Part shown: positions 18,408 to 26,569 of the stretch, piece by piece
Position numbering within the stretch: the first letter of the stretch is position 1
How the letters are laid out: each line of letters begins with the position of its first letter
Notes under the pieces: model-generated
What the model was told of the DNA's origin: nothing
The model's input: only the letters and a program-made list of their open reading frames with translations
Databases searched by the model: none
Translations under genes and position numbers: made by a program
Assembly: GCF_033705735.1 (NCBI RefSeq)
Contig: NZ_CP131131.1
Span: 62,001 to 126,000, forward strand
Reading direction: 5' to 3'
DNA: 64,000 nucleotides
From: Shinella zoogloeoides
GTDB lineage: Bacteria > Pseudomonadota > Alphaproteobacteria > Rhizobiales > Rhizobiaceae

Positions 18408-20404
18408 CCTGCCGCCCGCATTTGCGCCTCCTGATGCTGTCCGGCCGCGACCAGATGGGTGACGTCGAGGATCAGCGCGACGCTGCCGTCCCCGAGGATG
18501 GTCGCGCCCGAGAAGGTGGCGACGTCATGGTGCAGCTTGGACATGGATTTGATGACCGTCTGGTGGTCGCCGATGATCTGGTCGACGACGAGGCCGACAC
18601 GCTCGGAGCCCGTCGAGATGACGACGACCTTCTGGTGCGGATCGGGCTGGGTGCCGGTGCGGAAGAGTTCCCGCAGGCGCAGGAACGGCACGAGGCTGTC
18701 GCGCAGCGAGATGAAGGAGCGCCCGCGCGAGCGCAGGTCGTCTTCGAGCGAGAGCTCCAGGCACTCCTCGACCGCCGAGAGCGGGATGACGTAGCAGCCC
18801 TCTCCGACACGCACCAGCAGGCCGTCGATGATGGCGAGCGTCAGCGGGATGCGCAGCGAGACTTCCGAGCCGTCGCCCGGCTTGCTGGTGATGTCGATCG
18901 CCCCGCGCAGCGCTTCCACCGTCTTCTTCACCACGTCCATGCCGACGCCGCGGCCGGAAAGGTTGGTGACCTGCTGGGCGGTGGAGAAGCCCGGCTGGAA
19001 GATGAGCTGCAGCAGTTCCGGGTCGGAGAGCGCCTGGGCCGGCTGGATCAGGCCGGAGGCCTCGGCCTTGGCACGCACGCGCTCACGGTTGATGCCGCGG
19101 CCGTCGTCCTTGATGGTGATGATGACCTCGCCGCCCGTCTGATGGGCCGAGAGAAGGACCTTGCCCTTCGCGTCCTTGCCGGCGGCGATGCGCTCCTCGG
19201 GTTTTTCGAGGCCGTGGTCGATGGAGTTGCGCACGAGATGGACGAGCGGATCGGCGAGCCGGTCGATGACCGTCTTGTCGACCTCGGTGCTCTCGCCCTC
19301 GGTAATGAGTTCGATTTCCTTGCCGGTCTCGCGCGACAGGTCGTGCACGAGACGGCGGAAGCGGCTGAAGAGGCTGGCGACCGGCATCATGCGCAGCACC
19401 ATCATCGTGTCGCGCAATTCGCCGGAAAGGCGCTCGATCTCTTCCGAGACGGAACGAAGGCCAAGGTCGGCCGCCGCGCCTGCGAGCTGGGTGAGGCGGG
19501 ACTGGGCGATGACGAGTTCGCCGACACGGTCCATCATCTCGTCGAGCCGTTCGGCGGGAACGCGGACGTTCTCGGCGGCGGACTTCGCCTGCCTGGAATC
19601 GTTGGCAGCCTGCACGGCTGGCGCCTCGCGTTCCGTCACCACCACCGCCTTCGGCAGGGGGGCGGGTTCGGGCGTTGCGGCCGGAGGCTCGATGGCGATC
19701 TCGGTGATCTCCAGCTCCATGTCGTCCATGACGAAGATGAAGACGTCTTCGATGTCGCTGCGCGGCTTCTCGGTCTTCAGCGTCACGTCCCAGGAAAGGT
19801 GGATGTCGCGCGGGTCGAGCTCGGCAAGCTCGGGCACCTTCGCCGCATCGGCGACGATCCGGCATTCGCCGAGGTCGCGCATCTCGTCGAGCAGGCCGAG
19901 CGGATTGGTGCCGTTCGCCATGGCGTTGACGGGCAGGCTGAAGCGGATGCGCCATTCGCGCATGCCGCCGGACGCTTCGGCCACCGGCGCAGTCGCGGCG
20001 GCAACGTTTGCCGCGGGGGCGGGCGAGCCCGCGCCGTTGACGGCGCGGTGCAGGTTGTCGAGCAGGCTCGCGCTCATCGCGTCATGGTCGCCGTTCGGCG
20101 TTTCGAGCAGGGCGCGCATGTGGTCCTGCGCGGAAAGGACCGCCGAGACCAGTTCGTGTGTTGCCGGCACGTCGCCCTTGCGCACGCGGTCGAAGGCGGT
20201 CTCGCAATGATGCGTGAAGGCGGCCAGCGCCTCGAAGCCGAACATCGCGCCCGACCCCTTCAATGTGTGCAGGCCCCGGAAGACCGCGTCGATCTGGTCG
20301 CGGTCGTCGAGGCTGCGGGTCAGGTCCAGAAGGCCGGACTCGATCTGTTCCAGCAGTTCGGCCGCTTCTGTCCGGAAGACTGAGATCGGGTCCGGGTTGC
20401 TCAT
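18404..20404 (-). CDS. cheA: Chemotaxis histidine kinase CheA
   Basis: A 666-residue kinase with domains in the usual order. HPt comes first, with phospho-accepting His46 in GLHTLKGSG. A variable region follows, containing the P2-like response-regulator docking domain. The dimerisation helices lie near ERLDEMMDRVGELVIAQSRL. The HATPase has N-box HLVRNSIDHGLEKPEER, G1 DDGRGINRERV and G2 GRGVGMDVVKKTVEALRG. A CheW-like regulatory domain closes the chain. It autophosphorylates in receptor clusters and passes phosphate to CheY and CheB of this cluster. It overlaps cheY and cheW by four bases on either side. No sign of damage. Confidence 0.97.
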   Translation of the reverse strand: MSNPDPISVFRTEAAELLEQIESGLLDLTRSLDDRDQIDAVFRGLHTLKGSGAMFGFEALAAFTHHCETAFDRVRKGDVPATHELVSAVLSAQDHMRALLETPNGDHDAMSASLLDNLHRAVNGAGSPAPAANVAAATAPVAEASGGMREWRIRFSLPVNAMANGTNPLGLLDEMRDLGECRIVADAAKVPELAELDPRDIHLSWDVTLKTEKPRSDIEDVFIFVMDDMELEITEIAIEPPAATPEPAPLPKAVVVTEREAPAVQAANDSRQAKSAAENVRVPAERLDEMMDRVGELVIAQSRLTQLAGAAADLGLRSVSEEIERLSGELRDTMMVLRMMPVASLFSRFRRLVHDLSRETGKEIELITEGESTEVDKTVIDRLADPLVHLVRNSIDHGLEKPEERIAAGKDAKGKVLLSAHQTGGEVIITIKDDGRGINRERVRAKAEASGLIQPAQALSDPELLQLIFQPGFSTAQQVTNLSGRGVGMDVVKKTVEALRGAIDITSKPGDGSEVSLRIPLTLAIIDGLLVRVGEGCYVIPLSAVEECLELSLEDDLRSRGRSFISLRDSLVPFLRLRELFRTGTQPDPHQKVVVISTGSERVGLVVDQIIGDHQTVIKSMSKLHHDVATFSGATILGDGSVALILDVTHLVAAGQHQEAQMRAAG

Positions 20405-20772
20405 TTTCCGAGGACCTTCCGGGCTATCTTGACGAGGCTTTCCGGATCGAACGGCTTGGTGAGCCAGCCGGTGGCGCCGGCGGCTTTGGCCTGCGCCTTC
20501 AGTTCGCCGTCGGATTCGGTGGTGAGGAAGATGACCGGCACGCCGGTATGCGCGGGCAGCTTGCGCAGCTCGCGGATCATCGTCAGGCCGTCCATGTTCG
20601 GCATGTTGAGGTCGGTGACCACGAGGTCGTATTCACCTTCCTTCAGCTTGTTGAGGCCGTCGAGCCCGTCGACCGCCTCGGTCACGGCATAGCCGGCATT
20701 GCTGAGGGTGACGCGTGTCGTCAGCCGGATGCTGGCGGAATCGTCCACGGTCAAGATTTTCGCGGTCATCAA
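20401..20772 (-). CDS. cheY: CheY-type single-domain response regulator
   Basis: A 123-residue receiver domain with the acidic pair at 10-11 (TVDDS), phospho-acceptor Asp54 in VVTDLNMPNMDG, switch Thr in FLTTES, and the conserved Lys in WLTKPFDPESL. It receives phosphate from CheA and acts on the flagellar motor or another output. It is the only CheY in the cluster, and no CheZ or CheC/X homologue accompanies it. Four-base overlaps link it to the STAS gene and cheA. Confidence 0.95.
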   Translation of the reverse strand: MMTAKILTVDDSASIRLTTRVTLSNAGYAVTEAVDGLDGLNKLKEGEYDLVVTDLNMPNMDGLTMIRELRKLPAHTGVPVIFLTTESDGELKAQAKAAGATGWLTKPFDPESLVKIARKVLGK

Positions 20773-21095
20773 TTCTTCTCCTGATGCAGCCAGAAATGCG
20801 CGGCGTCCGACGTCATCTCGTCGAGAAAGCCGCCGCGCTTCAGCACGTCGTAAAGGTCCCCCGCCGCCGGTCGTGCAAGTAGAAGCCGGCCCGCGCGGGA
20901 CGCAGCGTGCTTGCGCGCCGCCGTCACGAGCTGGACGAAACTGAGGTCGACCTGCGCCTCCTCGTCGATATCAAGTATCGCCGCCGGATTATTGTTCAGA
21001 TGGCTCAGGATAAGCTCCTGGACCGCCGATATGTTCTTGATGGTAAGCGCCGTTGGCAAGGTTAACGGTGCGTCACCGGGCAGGGTGGAGGACAT
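20769..21095 (-). CDS. STAS-domain protein heading the che cluster
   Basis: A 108-residue protein resembling STAS/SpoIIAA-type anti-anti-sigma domains (LPTALTIKNISAVQELILSH, then VDLSFVQLVTAARKHA and a C-terminal helix with GGFLDEM). The segment DIDEEAQVDLSFVQL corresponds to the usual D-S phospho-site loop, where Ser follows the beta-strand. It starts the che transcript and overlaps cheY by four bases. No anti-sigma kinase is encoded here, so CheA or an unlinked kinase would have to be the partner. In several alphaproteobacterial che operons a small STAS protein occupies the same place. Its function is inferred only. Confidence 0.8.
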   Translation of the reverse strand: MSSTLPGDAPLTLPTALTIKNISAVQELILSHLNNNPAAILDIDEEAQVDLSFVQLVTAARKHAASRAGRLLLARPAAGDLYDVLKRGGFLDEMTSDAAHFWLHQEKN

Positions 21096-21459
21096 GGAGG
21101 CCCCGATAAACGTTTCTGAAGGGAGTATTTCCCGCGCCAGAATTCCCAGATACGCTTAATGAACCGTAAAGCCCGGTTGCCAAATTCATCTAATGGTAGT
21201 CGAGAAGAGGAAAATACACCAACTCACCTTAGGGTAGTTTTTCAGTGTAATTCATTGAAAAATAAGACATTTAAATATGATTAGACATTAGAGATATTAT
21301 TTATAAATCCCTAATTCCTGGGGTGAGTGCAGCTTCGGGTAGTGGCGCGAAAACCGGGCCTTTGGAGGCCGATTCTACTCCATCAGAAAATGCGAATTTA
21401 CTGCGCGTTACCTTGTTCGCCCTAGGGTCGGGCCAGGTTTCTTGAAAGTGGGGTATGGC
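21096..21459. other. AT-rich divergent promoter region
   Basis: About 360 bases between the che operon and the divergent receptor-like gene, markedly AT-rich at 21200-21330 compared with its surroundings. No ORF is seen. A near-match to a CtrA-type box (TTAA-N7-TAAA) lies at 21156-21170, too weak to call. It should contain both divergent promoters. Confidence 0.5.
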
Positions 21460-23184
21460 GTGTCAGGAACAGCGAGCGCAGTCCGCATTGAGCGGCAGAC
21501 GGCCGAGGCGGAACTCGTCTCCCGCCTCGAAGGGGCCCGTTCCCGCATCGAACAGCGCTTCCTCGACGGCGGCGTCGTGCTGCTTGCCGTCCTCGACGTG
21601 CTCAACCGCCTGGTGGCGTCGCTGGAGAACCTGTCGCAATCGCTCGACGACGAGGCCGCCGAGGCGACGATCGGCCGGCTGGTCGCGACGGTCGACCAGC
21701 TCACCGCCCTGCCGGCCATCGAGGAGACCCGCCAGCAGCGCCTTGCCGGCGTCGCGGTGACGGAGAAGTCGCTCGGCACCCATATCGCGGACATGCAGGA
21801 GACGCTGCGGTATCTCCGCACCTTTGCCACCACAGCCAAGATCACCGGCGCTGCCATCCCGGACTTTTCGGGCTTCGCGGAAGAGATCCTCGAGCGCATC
21901 CATTTCGGCACGAGCGAGGTTAATGCGCTCGGCGCCCGGATCGGCACGCTCGGCGGCGTGATCGACGCTGCGTCCGCCGGGGGCGGGGAGGCGCTGGAGC
22001 GCTTCCGCCGCAGCGTGCCGGACATTGCCGGCAACCTCTCGCGCAATGCGGCGGATCTCACCGCCCAGCGCCGCCATCTCTCGCAGCTTGCCGGCAAGGT
22101 CGGCAGCTCCGCGCGCCTCGTGCAGACGAAGGTCGCGACGACGCTCTCCTCCATGCAGATCGGCGACATCACCCGCCAGCGCATCGAGCACTGCCAGTCC
22201 GCCTTCACCTTCCTGGAGGAATATCTCGCTTCCGTGGCGCTGGACGGCGATGCGGGCGGCCGGCTCACGGCGCTGGTGCGCCATCTGGTGCGCGACCAGC
22301 TCGTCGAGATCGCCCGCGACTTCGAGCGCGAATGCCGGACCGTCGTCGGCACGATCCGCAGTTTCGGCGCGGATATCGATGCTCTCATGGCGCTTTACGG
22401 CGACATGGATGCCAGCGATGGCCATTCCGCCGACCGCGCCATGCGCACGCTGGAAGCCGATATCGATGCCGCCCGCACCGTGGTGCGCGATATCGAGCAG
22501 GCTGCCGGCAAGGCCAATGCGCTGGGCTCGAGCACGGTCGAGACCGTGCAGGAGCTGCTGAAGGGCGTGAAGACCATCCAGCTCGTTCGTACCGACATCC
22601 AGTACATGGCGCTCAATACCAATCTGCGCTGCAGCAAGCTCGGCGAGGAGGGGCGCGCGATCAATGTGGTGACGGCGGAGCTGCGCAGCTTCTCCGCGCA
22701 GCTCGACGAGATCGCCGAGCGCATCCTCACCGCCCTGCAATCGCTGGAAGACGATGCCATCAAGCTCGGCGCGGCCGGCAACGCCGCCGATGGCTCCCTC
22801 GATGCCCGGCTGGAGGAGGTTCTGGATCATATCCGCCACGCGGGCGACCGCATGGAGGAGGACATGGCGGCCCTGCGCGATTGCTGCGCCGACATTTCCG
22901 CCAAGGCCGGCCGCACCATCGCCGATCTCGATTTCAACGCCGAACTCGGCGACGTGCTCGCCGATTGCGCCGGGAGCGTCGGCGACCTGATCTGCCCCGA
23001 CTTGCCGGACACTGCCGGTCTCGAAGAAGCGCTCGCCGATCTCGGCGGCCGGATCGCCCGGACCTATACGATGGTTTCCGAACGGGAGGTGCACGCCCGG
23101 GTCTTCGGCACGACGGTGGAGATGCCCGCCGCGCCCGCCGCCGCCCAGAGCGACGAGGACCTCTTCGACGACGCTCTGTTCTGA
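21460..23184 (+). CDS. Soluble degenerate chemoreceptor-like protein with CheZ-like motif
   Basis: About 574 residues, almost entirely helical, with no signal peptide or membrane segment. Residues about 375-414 align with the receptor hairpin tip (MALNTNLRCSKLGEEGR, then INVVTAELRS), but positions used for CheA/CheW contact are changed: VEAAR becomes LRCSK. At residues 235-242, GDITRQRI resembles the CheZ catalytic segment QDLTGQVI, keeping Asp236 and Gln240 in D-x-x-x-Q spacing. The C-terminus is acidic and ends LFDDALF. It is divergent from the che operon. The GTG at 21460 has GGGG 6 bases upstream; TTG at 21442 or GTG at 21448 are alternatives. Function is not established; a CheY-phosphatase or cluster-scaffold role is my inference. 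Confidence 0.75.
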   Translation: MSGTASAVRIERQTAEAELVSRLEGARSRIEQRFLDGGVVLLAVLDVLNRLVASLENLSQSLDDEAAEATIGRLVATVDQLTALPAIEETRQQRLAGVAVTEKSLGTHIADMQETLRYLRTFATTAKITGAAIPDFSGFAEEILERIHFGTSEVNALGARIGTLGGVIDAASAGGGEALERFRRSVPDIAGNLSRNAADLTAQRRHLSQLAGKVGSSARLVQTKVATTLSSMQIGDITRQRIEHCQSAFTFLEEYLASVALDGDAGGRLTALVRHLVRDQLVEIARDFERECRTVVGTIRSFGADIDALMALYGDMDASDGHSADRAMRTLEADIDAARTVVRDIEQAAGKANALGSSTVETVQELLKGVKTIQLVRTDIQYMALNTNLRCSKLGEEGRAINVVTAELRSFSAQLDEIAERILTALQSLEDDAIKLGAAGNAADGSLDARLEEVLDHIRHAGDRMEEDMAALRDCCADISAKAGRTIADLDFNAELGDVLADCAGSVGDLICPDLPDTAGLEEALADLGGRIARTYTMVSEREVHARVFGTTVEMPAAPAAAQSDEDLFDDALF

Positions 23185-23255
23185 GCCCTTCGTTCCCGCA
23201 TTGTCGATGCCATGCGATCGGCCGGTCATTCCGGCCGATTTGCCATAGGTAATTT

Positions 23256-23279
23256 CACTATATTTTTGAAAATATAGCG
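23256..23279. promoter_or_regulatory. ModE-type operator (Mo-box 1)
   Basis: Palindrome CACTATAT-N8-ATATAGCG; on the other strand it reads CGCTATAT-N8-ATATAGTG. This follows the E. coli ModE arrangement CGTTATAT-N8-ACATAACG. It lies 75 bases upstream of modA. Confidence 0.75.
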
Positions 23280-23298
23280 CTGGCCAAGCCGGAAACAT

Positions 23299-23322
23299 CG
23301 ATATATCCAAGGGGATATGACG
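23299..23322. promoter_or_regulatory. ModE-type operator (Mo-box 2)
   Basis: CGATATAT-N8-ATATGACG, the same half-site length and spacing as box 1, with a perfect inner repeat ATATCC-AAGG-GGATAT. It lies 32 bases upstream of the modA ATG, centred 43 bases from box 1 (about four helical turns). Confidence 0.68.
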
Positions 23323-23354
23323 TTGCCGCAAAGGCAGAAAAAGGGAGAACAGGA

Positions 23355-24128
23355 ATGAACCGTCGTCTGCTTCTGAAACTGGTCGTCGCCGCCTTCGCGG
23401 CCATGCCGCTCGCCCTGCCGGCCGCCGCCGCGGAGAAGGTCACCGTCTTCGCCGCCGCCAGCCTCAAGAACGCGCTCGATGCCGCCAATGCCGCGTGGCA
23501 GAAGGAAACCGGCAACGAGACGGCCGTTTCCTATGCCGCAAGCTCGGCGCTCGCCAAGCAGATCGAGGCGGCCGCGCCCGCCGACCTCTTCATCTCGGCA
23601 GACCTTGCCTGGATGGATTACGTCGCCGAGAAGAAGCTGATCAAGGACGACACCCGCTCCAACCTCCTCGGCAACCGCATTGTGCTCGTCGCGCCGAAGG
23701 ACAAGGCCTCGACGGTCGAGATCAAGGAAGGCTTCGATCTCGCCGGCCTCGTCGGCGACGGCAAGCTCGCCATGGGTGCGGTGGACAGCGTGCCGGCCGG
23801 CAAATACGGCAAGGCGGCGCTTGAAAAGCTCGGCGTCTGGTCCGCCGTCGAAGGCAAGGTGGCGGGCGCCGAAAGCGTGCGCGCCGCGCTCGCGCTCGTC
23901 TCGCGCGGCGAGGCACCCTACGGCATCGTCTACGAGACGGACGCCGCCGCTGATCCTGGCGTCGCCGTCGTCGGCACCTTCCCGGAAGACAGCCATCCGC
24001 CGATCATCTACCCGGTTGCCATCCTCTCGGAATCGCAGAGCCCGGCCGCCGGCGCCTATCTCGACTTCCTGAAGTCCGACAAGGCCGCCCCCTTCTTCAC
24101 CGAGCAGGGCTTCACCATCCTGAAGTAA
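23355..24128 (+). CDS. modA: Molybdate ABC transporter substrate-binding protein ModA
   Basis: A 257-residue periplasmic binding protein. A signal peptide of about 25 residues (basic start, hydrophobic core, PAAAA before EKVTVF) precedes the mature domain. The ligand-binding motif FAAASLKNALD and the SSALAKQIEAAAPADLFISAD segment are those of ModA. It delivers molybdate (or tungstate) to ModBC. RBS AGGA precedes the ATG. Two Mo-boxes lie upstream. A mosaic repeat separates it from modB, which might reduce readthrough and favour an excess of ModA. Confidence 0.95.
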   Translation: MNRRLLLKLVVAAFAAMPLALPAAAAEKVTVFAAASLKNALDAANAAWQKETGNETAVSYAASSALAKQIEAAAPADLFISADLAWMDYVAEKKLIKDDTRSNLLGNRIVLVAPKDKASTVEIKEGFDLAGLVGDGKLAMGAVDSVPAGKYGKAALEKLGVWSAVEGKVAGAESVRAALALVSRGEAPYGIVYETDAAADPGVAVVGTFPEDSHPPIIYPVAILSESQSPAAGAYLDFLKSDKAAPFFTEQGFTILK

Positions 24129-24204
24129 GACGAGCTTCGCGACAGGCCGGGATGATATTGTCGGCCTATCGTTTTTGGTGGCCGGAAATGCCCCTTGCGA
24201 GGTT

Positions 24205-24342
24205 GCCCCTCACCCTAACCCTCTCCCCACAAGCGGGGAGAGGGGACTTGCCCGACACAAGGGTGGACGTTTGGGAAACCAGTGCGGCATATCCCTTCGC
24301 CCCGCTTGCGGGGAGAAGTGGCCGGCAGGCCGGATGAGGGGC
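24205..24342. repeat. Mosaic palindromic repeat (CTCCCCGCAAGCGGGGAG family, copy 1)
   Basis: Outer arms GCCCCTCA (24205-24212) and TGAGGGGC (24335-24342) enclose two inner hairpins based on CTCCCC/GGGGAG with an AAGC or TTGC spacer. Copies occur at 43411-43562 and 46321-46442. It lies inside the modA-modB gap. Confidence 0.75.
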
Positions 24343-24377
24343 GCCCCACCCGGACGGCGGCAAAGTAAGGAGACGGC

Positions 24378-25079
24378 GTGGACTGGTTTGCCTTGAGCGC
24401 TGAGGAATGGACGGCGATCCGGCTGAGCCTCAGGGTCTCGACCGTCGCGGTGCTCGTCAGCCTGCCGCTCGGCATTCTGGTCGCGCTGGCGCTGGCGCGC
24501 GGCCGCTTCTGGGGCAAGTCGCTTCTGAACGGCATCGTCCATCTGCCACTGATCCTGCCGCCGGTCGTTACCGGCTTCATCCTGCTCATCCTGTTCGGCC
24601 GGCGCGGGCCCATCGGCTCGGTGCTCGCCGAATGGTTCGGCATCGTGCTCTCCTTCCGTTGGACCGGCGCGGCGCTTGCCTGCGGCGTCATGGGCTTTCC
24701 GCTCATGGTGCGCTCCATCCGCCTTTCCATCGAGGCGGTCGACCGCAAGCTGGAGGAGGCGGCCGGCACGCTCGGCGCCAGCCCCGCCTGGGTCTTCCTC
24801 ACGGTGACCCTGCCGCTCATCCTGCCCGGCGTCATCGCCGGCATGATCCTCGCCTTCGCCAAGGCCATGGGCGAGTTCGGCGCGACCATCACCTTCGTCT
24901 CGAACATTCCCGGCGAGACACAGACGCTCTCGGCCGCCATCTACACCTTCACTCAGGTGCCGGGCGGCGATGCCGGCGCCATGCGCCTCACCGTCGTCGC
25001 CATTGCCATTTCCATGGTCGCGCTCATCGCCTCGGAAATCCTCGCCCAGCGCCTCGGCCGCAAGGTGAACCTCGAATGA
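24378..25079 (+). CDS. modB: Molybdate ABC transporter permease ModB
   Basis: A 233-residue inner-membrane permease with about five hydrophobic segments. The permease signature [20 protein letters not shown] contains the EAA loop that contacts ModC. A GTG start has AAGGAGA a few bases upstream. The stop overlaps the modC ATG as ATGA, so the two are translationally coupled. Length and sequence are typical of the family. Confidence 0.95.
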   Translation: MDWFALSAEEWTAIRLSLRVSTVAVLVSLPLGILVALALARGRFWGKSLLNGIVHLPLILPPVVTGFILLILFGRRGPIGSVLAEWFGIVLSFRWTGAALACGVMGFPLMVRSIRLSIEAVDRKLEEAAGTLGASPAWVFLTVTLPLILPGVIAGMILAFAKAMGEFGATITFVSNIPGETQTLSAAIYTFTQVPGGDAGAMRLTVVAIAISMVALIASEILAQRLGRKVNLE

Positions 25080-26149
25080 GCCTCGTCGTCGAAGCACGCC
25101 ACCGGCTCGGCGATTTCACCCTCGACGCCGCCTTCACCTCCGATGGCGGAGTCACGGCGCTCTTCGGCCGTTCCGGCTCGGGCAAGACCTCGCTCATCCG
25201 CATCATCGCCGGCCTGACGCGCCCGGCGGAAGGCGTGGTGCGCCTCGGCGACGACGTGCTGGTCGATACGGCGCGCGGCATCTTCGTGCCGCCCCATCGC
25301 CGCCGCTTCGGCTATGTCTTCCAGGAGGCGCGGCTCTTCCCGCACCTGACCGTCCGGCAGAACCTCAATTACGGCCGCTGGTTCTCGCCGAAGGGCACGC
25401 GCCCGGAAAGCCCGGATCGTGTCGTCGGCCTGCTCGGCATCGGCGATCTCCTCGACCGCCAGCCGGCCAACCTTTCCGGCGGCGAGAAGCAGCGCGTCGC
25501 CATCGGCCGCGCGCTGCTCGCTTCCCCGCGCCTCCTGCTGATGGACGAGCCGCTTGCCGCGCTCGACGAGGAGCGCAAGGCGGAGATCCTGCCCTATCTG
25601 GAGCGCCTGCGCGACGAGGCGGGCATTCCCATCGTCTATGTCAGCCATTCCGTCGCCGAGGTCGCGCGGCTTGCCGACCGGGTCGTGCTGATGACGGGCG
25701 GCCGCGTCGAGGCGGTCGGGCCGGCCTCCGACGTGCTCGGCGGCCCCCGCCTTGCCTCCGCCGCCGACCGCCGCGAGGCGGGCAGCGTGCTGTCCGGCCA
25801 TGTCGAGGCGCGCGATGCGGCGCATGGCCTTGCCACCATCCGCCTCGACGGCGGTGCGGCGATCCTTGTGCCCGGCGCTGCCGTTTCGCCCGGCGAGGCG
25901 GTGCGCCTGCGCATCCCGGCGCGCGACGTCATGGTGGCGACGGTGCGGCCGGAGGGCCTCTCCGCGCTCAACATCCTCGAAGGCACGGTGGAGACCATCG
26001 AACCGGACGGCGAGGGCATGGCGAGCCTGCGCATCGCCTGCGGCGGCGATCACGTCCGCGCCCGCATCACGGCGTTCTCCGTCGAACGGCTCGGCCTTGC
26101 GCCCGGCCTGCCGGTGCATGCCGTCATCAAGACGGTGGCGCTGGAATAG
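25076..26149 (+). CDS. modC: Molybdate ABC transporter ATPase ModC
   Basis: A 357-residue ATPase with Walker [10 protein letters not shown] at 31-39, Q-loop [11 protein letters not shown], signature LSGGEKQR, Walker [13 protein letters not shown] and H-loop YVSHS. Residues from about 290 form a Mop/TOBE oxyanion-binding domain, which in ModC lets molybdate inhibit transport. The ATG at 25076 overlaps modB; a longer in-frame extension upstream is only a shadow of modB. Its stop lies three bases from the convergent modE-like gene. Confidence 0.95.
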   Translation: MSLVVEARHRLGDFTLDAAFTSDGGVTALFGRSGSGKTSLIRIIAGLTRPAEGVVRLGDDVLVDTARGIFVPPHRRRFGYVFQEARLFPHLTVRQNLNYGRWFSPKGTRPESPDRVVGLLGIGDLLDRQPANLSGGEKQRVAIGRALLASPRLLLMDEPLAALDEERKAEILPYLERLRDEAGIPIVYVSHSVAEVARLADRVVLMTGGRVEAVGPASDVLGGPRLASAADRREAGSVLSGHVEARDAAHGLATIRLDGGAAILVPGAAVSPGEAVRLRIPARDVMVATVRPEGLSALNILEGTVETIEPDGEGMASLRIACGGDHVRARITAFSVERLGLAPGLPVHAVIKTVALE

Positions 26150-26152
26150 GGA

Positions 26153-26512
26153 TCAGTCCGCGAGGTTAGCGACCAGCCAGCCGATTTCCTCGGCAAGCGC
26201 CAAGCGCGCCTTCTCCTCCATGGCATGGTAATGCGCGATCAGCGCCTCGCCGAAGGGCGTCAGCACCGCGCCGCCGCCCTGCTTGCCGCCGCGCTGCGAT
26301 TCCACCACCGGCTGGCGGAACAGCCGGTTCATCTCGTCGACCAGCAGCCAGGCCCGGCGATAGGACATGTCCATCGCCCGCCCGCCCGCCGAGATCGAGC
26401 CCGTTTCCCTTATATGCGAGAGAAGCTCGATCTTGCCGCGGCCGATGCGCCCTTCCGGCTCGAGCTGGATCCGGAAGATGATCTTCGGTTCGGTCTTGGC
26501 GGCTGCTGACAT
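26153..26512 (-). CDS. Short ModE-like molybdate regulator (HTH only)
   Basis: A 119-residue protein matching the N-terminal winged-helix domain of ModE (GRGKIELLSHIRETGSISAG, then MSYRRAWLLVDEMN, PVVESQRGGKQGGGAVLTPFG). The Mop-type molybdate-binding domains of E. coli ModE are missing, so either molybdate is sensed another way or the protein is a constitutive DNA binder. The GGKQGGGA wing is intact. It is convergent with modC and is the obvious candidate to bind the two Mo-boxes before modA. No Shine-Dalgarno is visible: a perfect 13-bp hairpin ends two bases before the ATG. Confidence 0.87.
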   Translation of the reverse strand: MSAAAKTEPKIIFRIQLEPEGRIGRGKIELLSHIRETGSISAGGRAMDMSYRRAWLLVDEMNRLFRQPVVESQRGGKQGGGAVLTPFGEALIAHYHAMEEKARLALAEEIGWLVANLAD

Positions 26513-26514
26513 GA

Positions 26515-26542
26515 AACTGGCCCGTATGGATACGGGCCAGTT
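26515..26542 (-). promoter_or_regulatory. Perfect 13-bp hairpin abutting the modE-like start codon
   Basis: Arms 26515-26527 and 26530-26542 are perfectly complementary around a 2-base centre. On the minus strand the hairpin lies between the aminotransferase stop and the modE-like ATG. It may terminate the former, act as an operator, or control translation of the latter. The T-tract is short (GTTTC), so termination would be modest. Confidence 0.6.
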
Positions 26543-26569
26543 ATAACAGCGTTTTCCGCGGATTAAAGC

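Noticed and set aside
21156..21170. CtrA-like TTAA-N7-TAAA
   Set aside because: One mismatch in an AT-rich stretch; expected by chance.
23226..23996. Long minus-strand ORF over modA
   Set aside because: modA on the plus strand has a signal peptide and clear family motifs; the reverse ORF is a GC-codon shadow.
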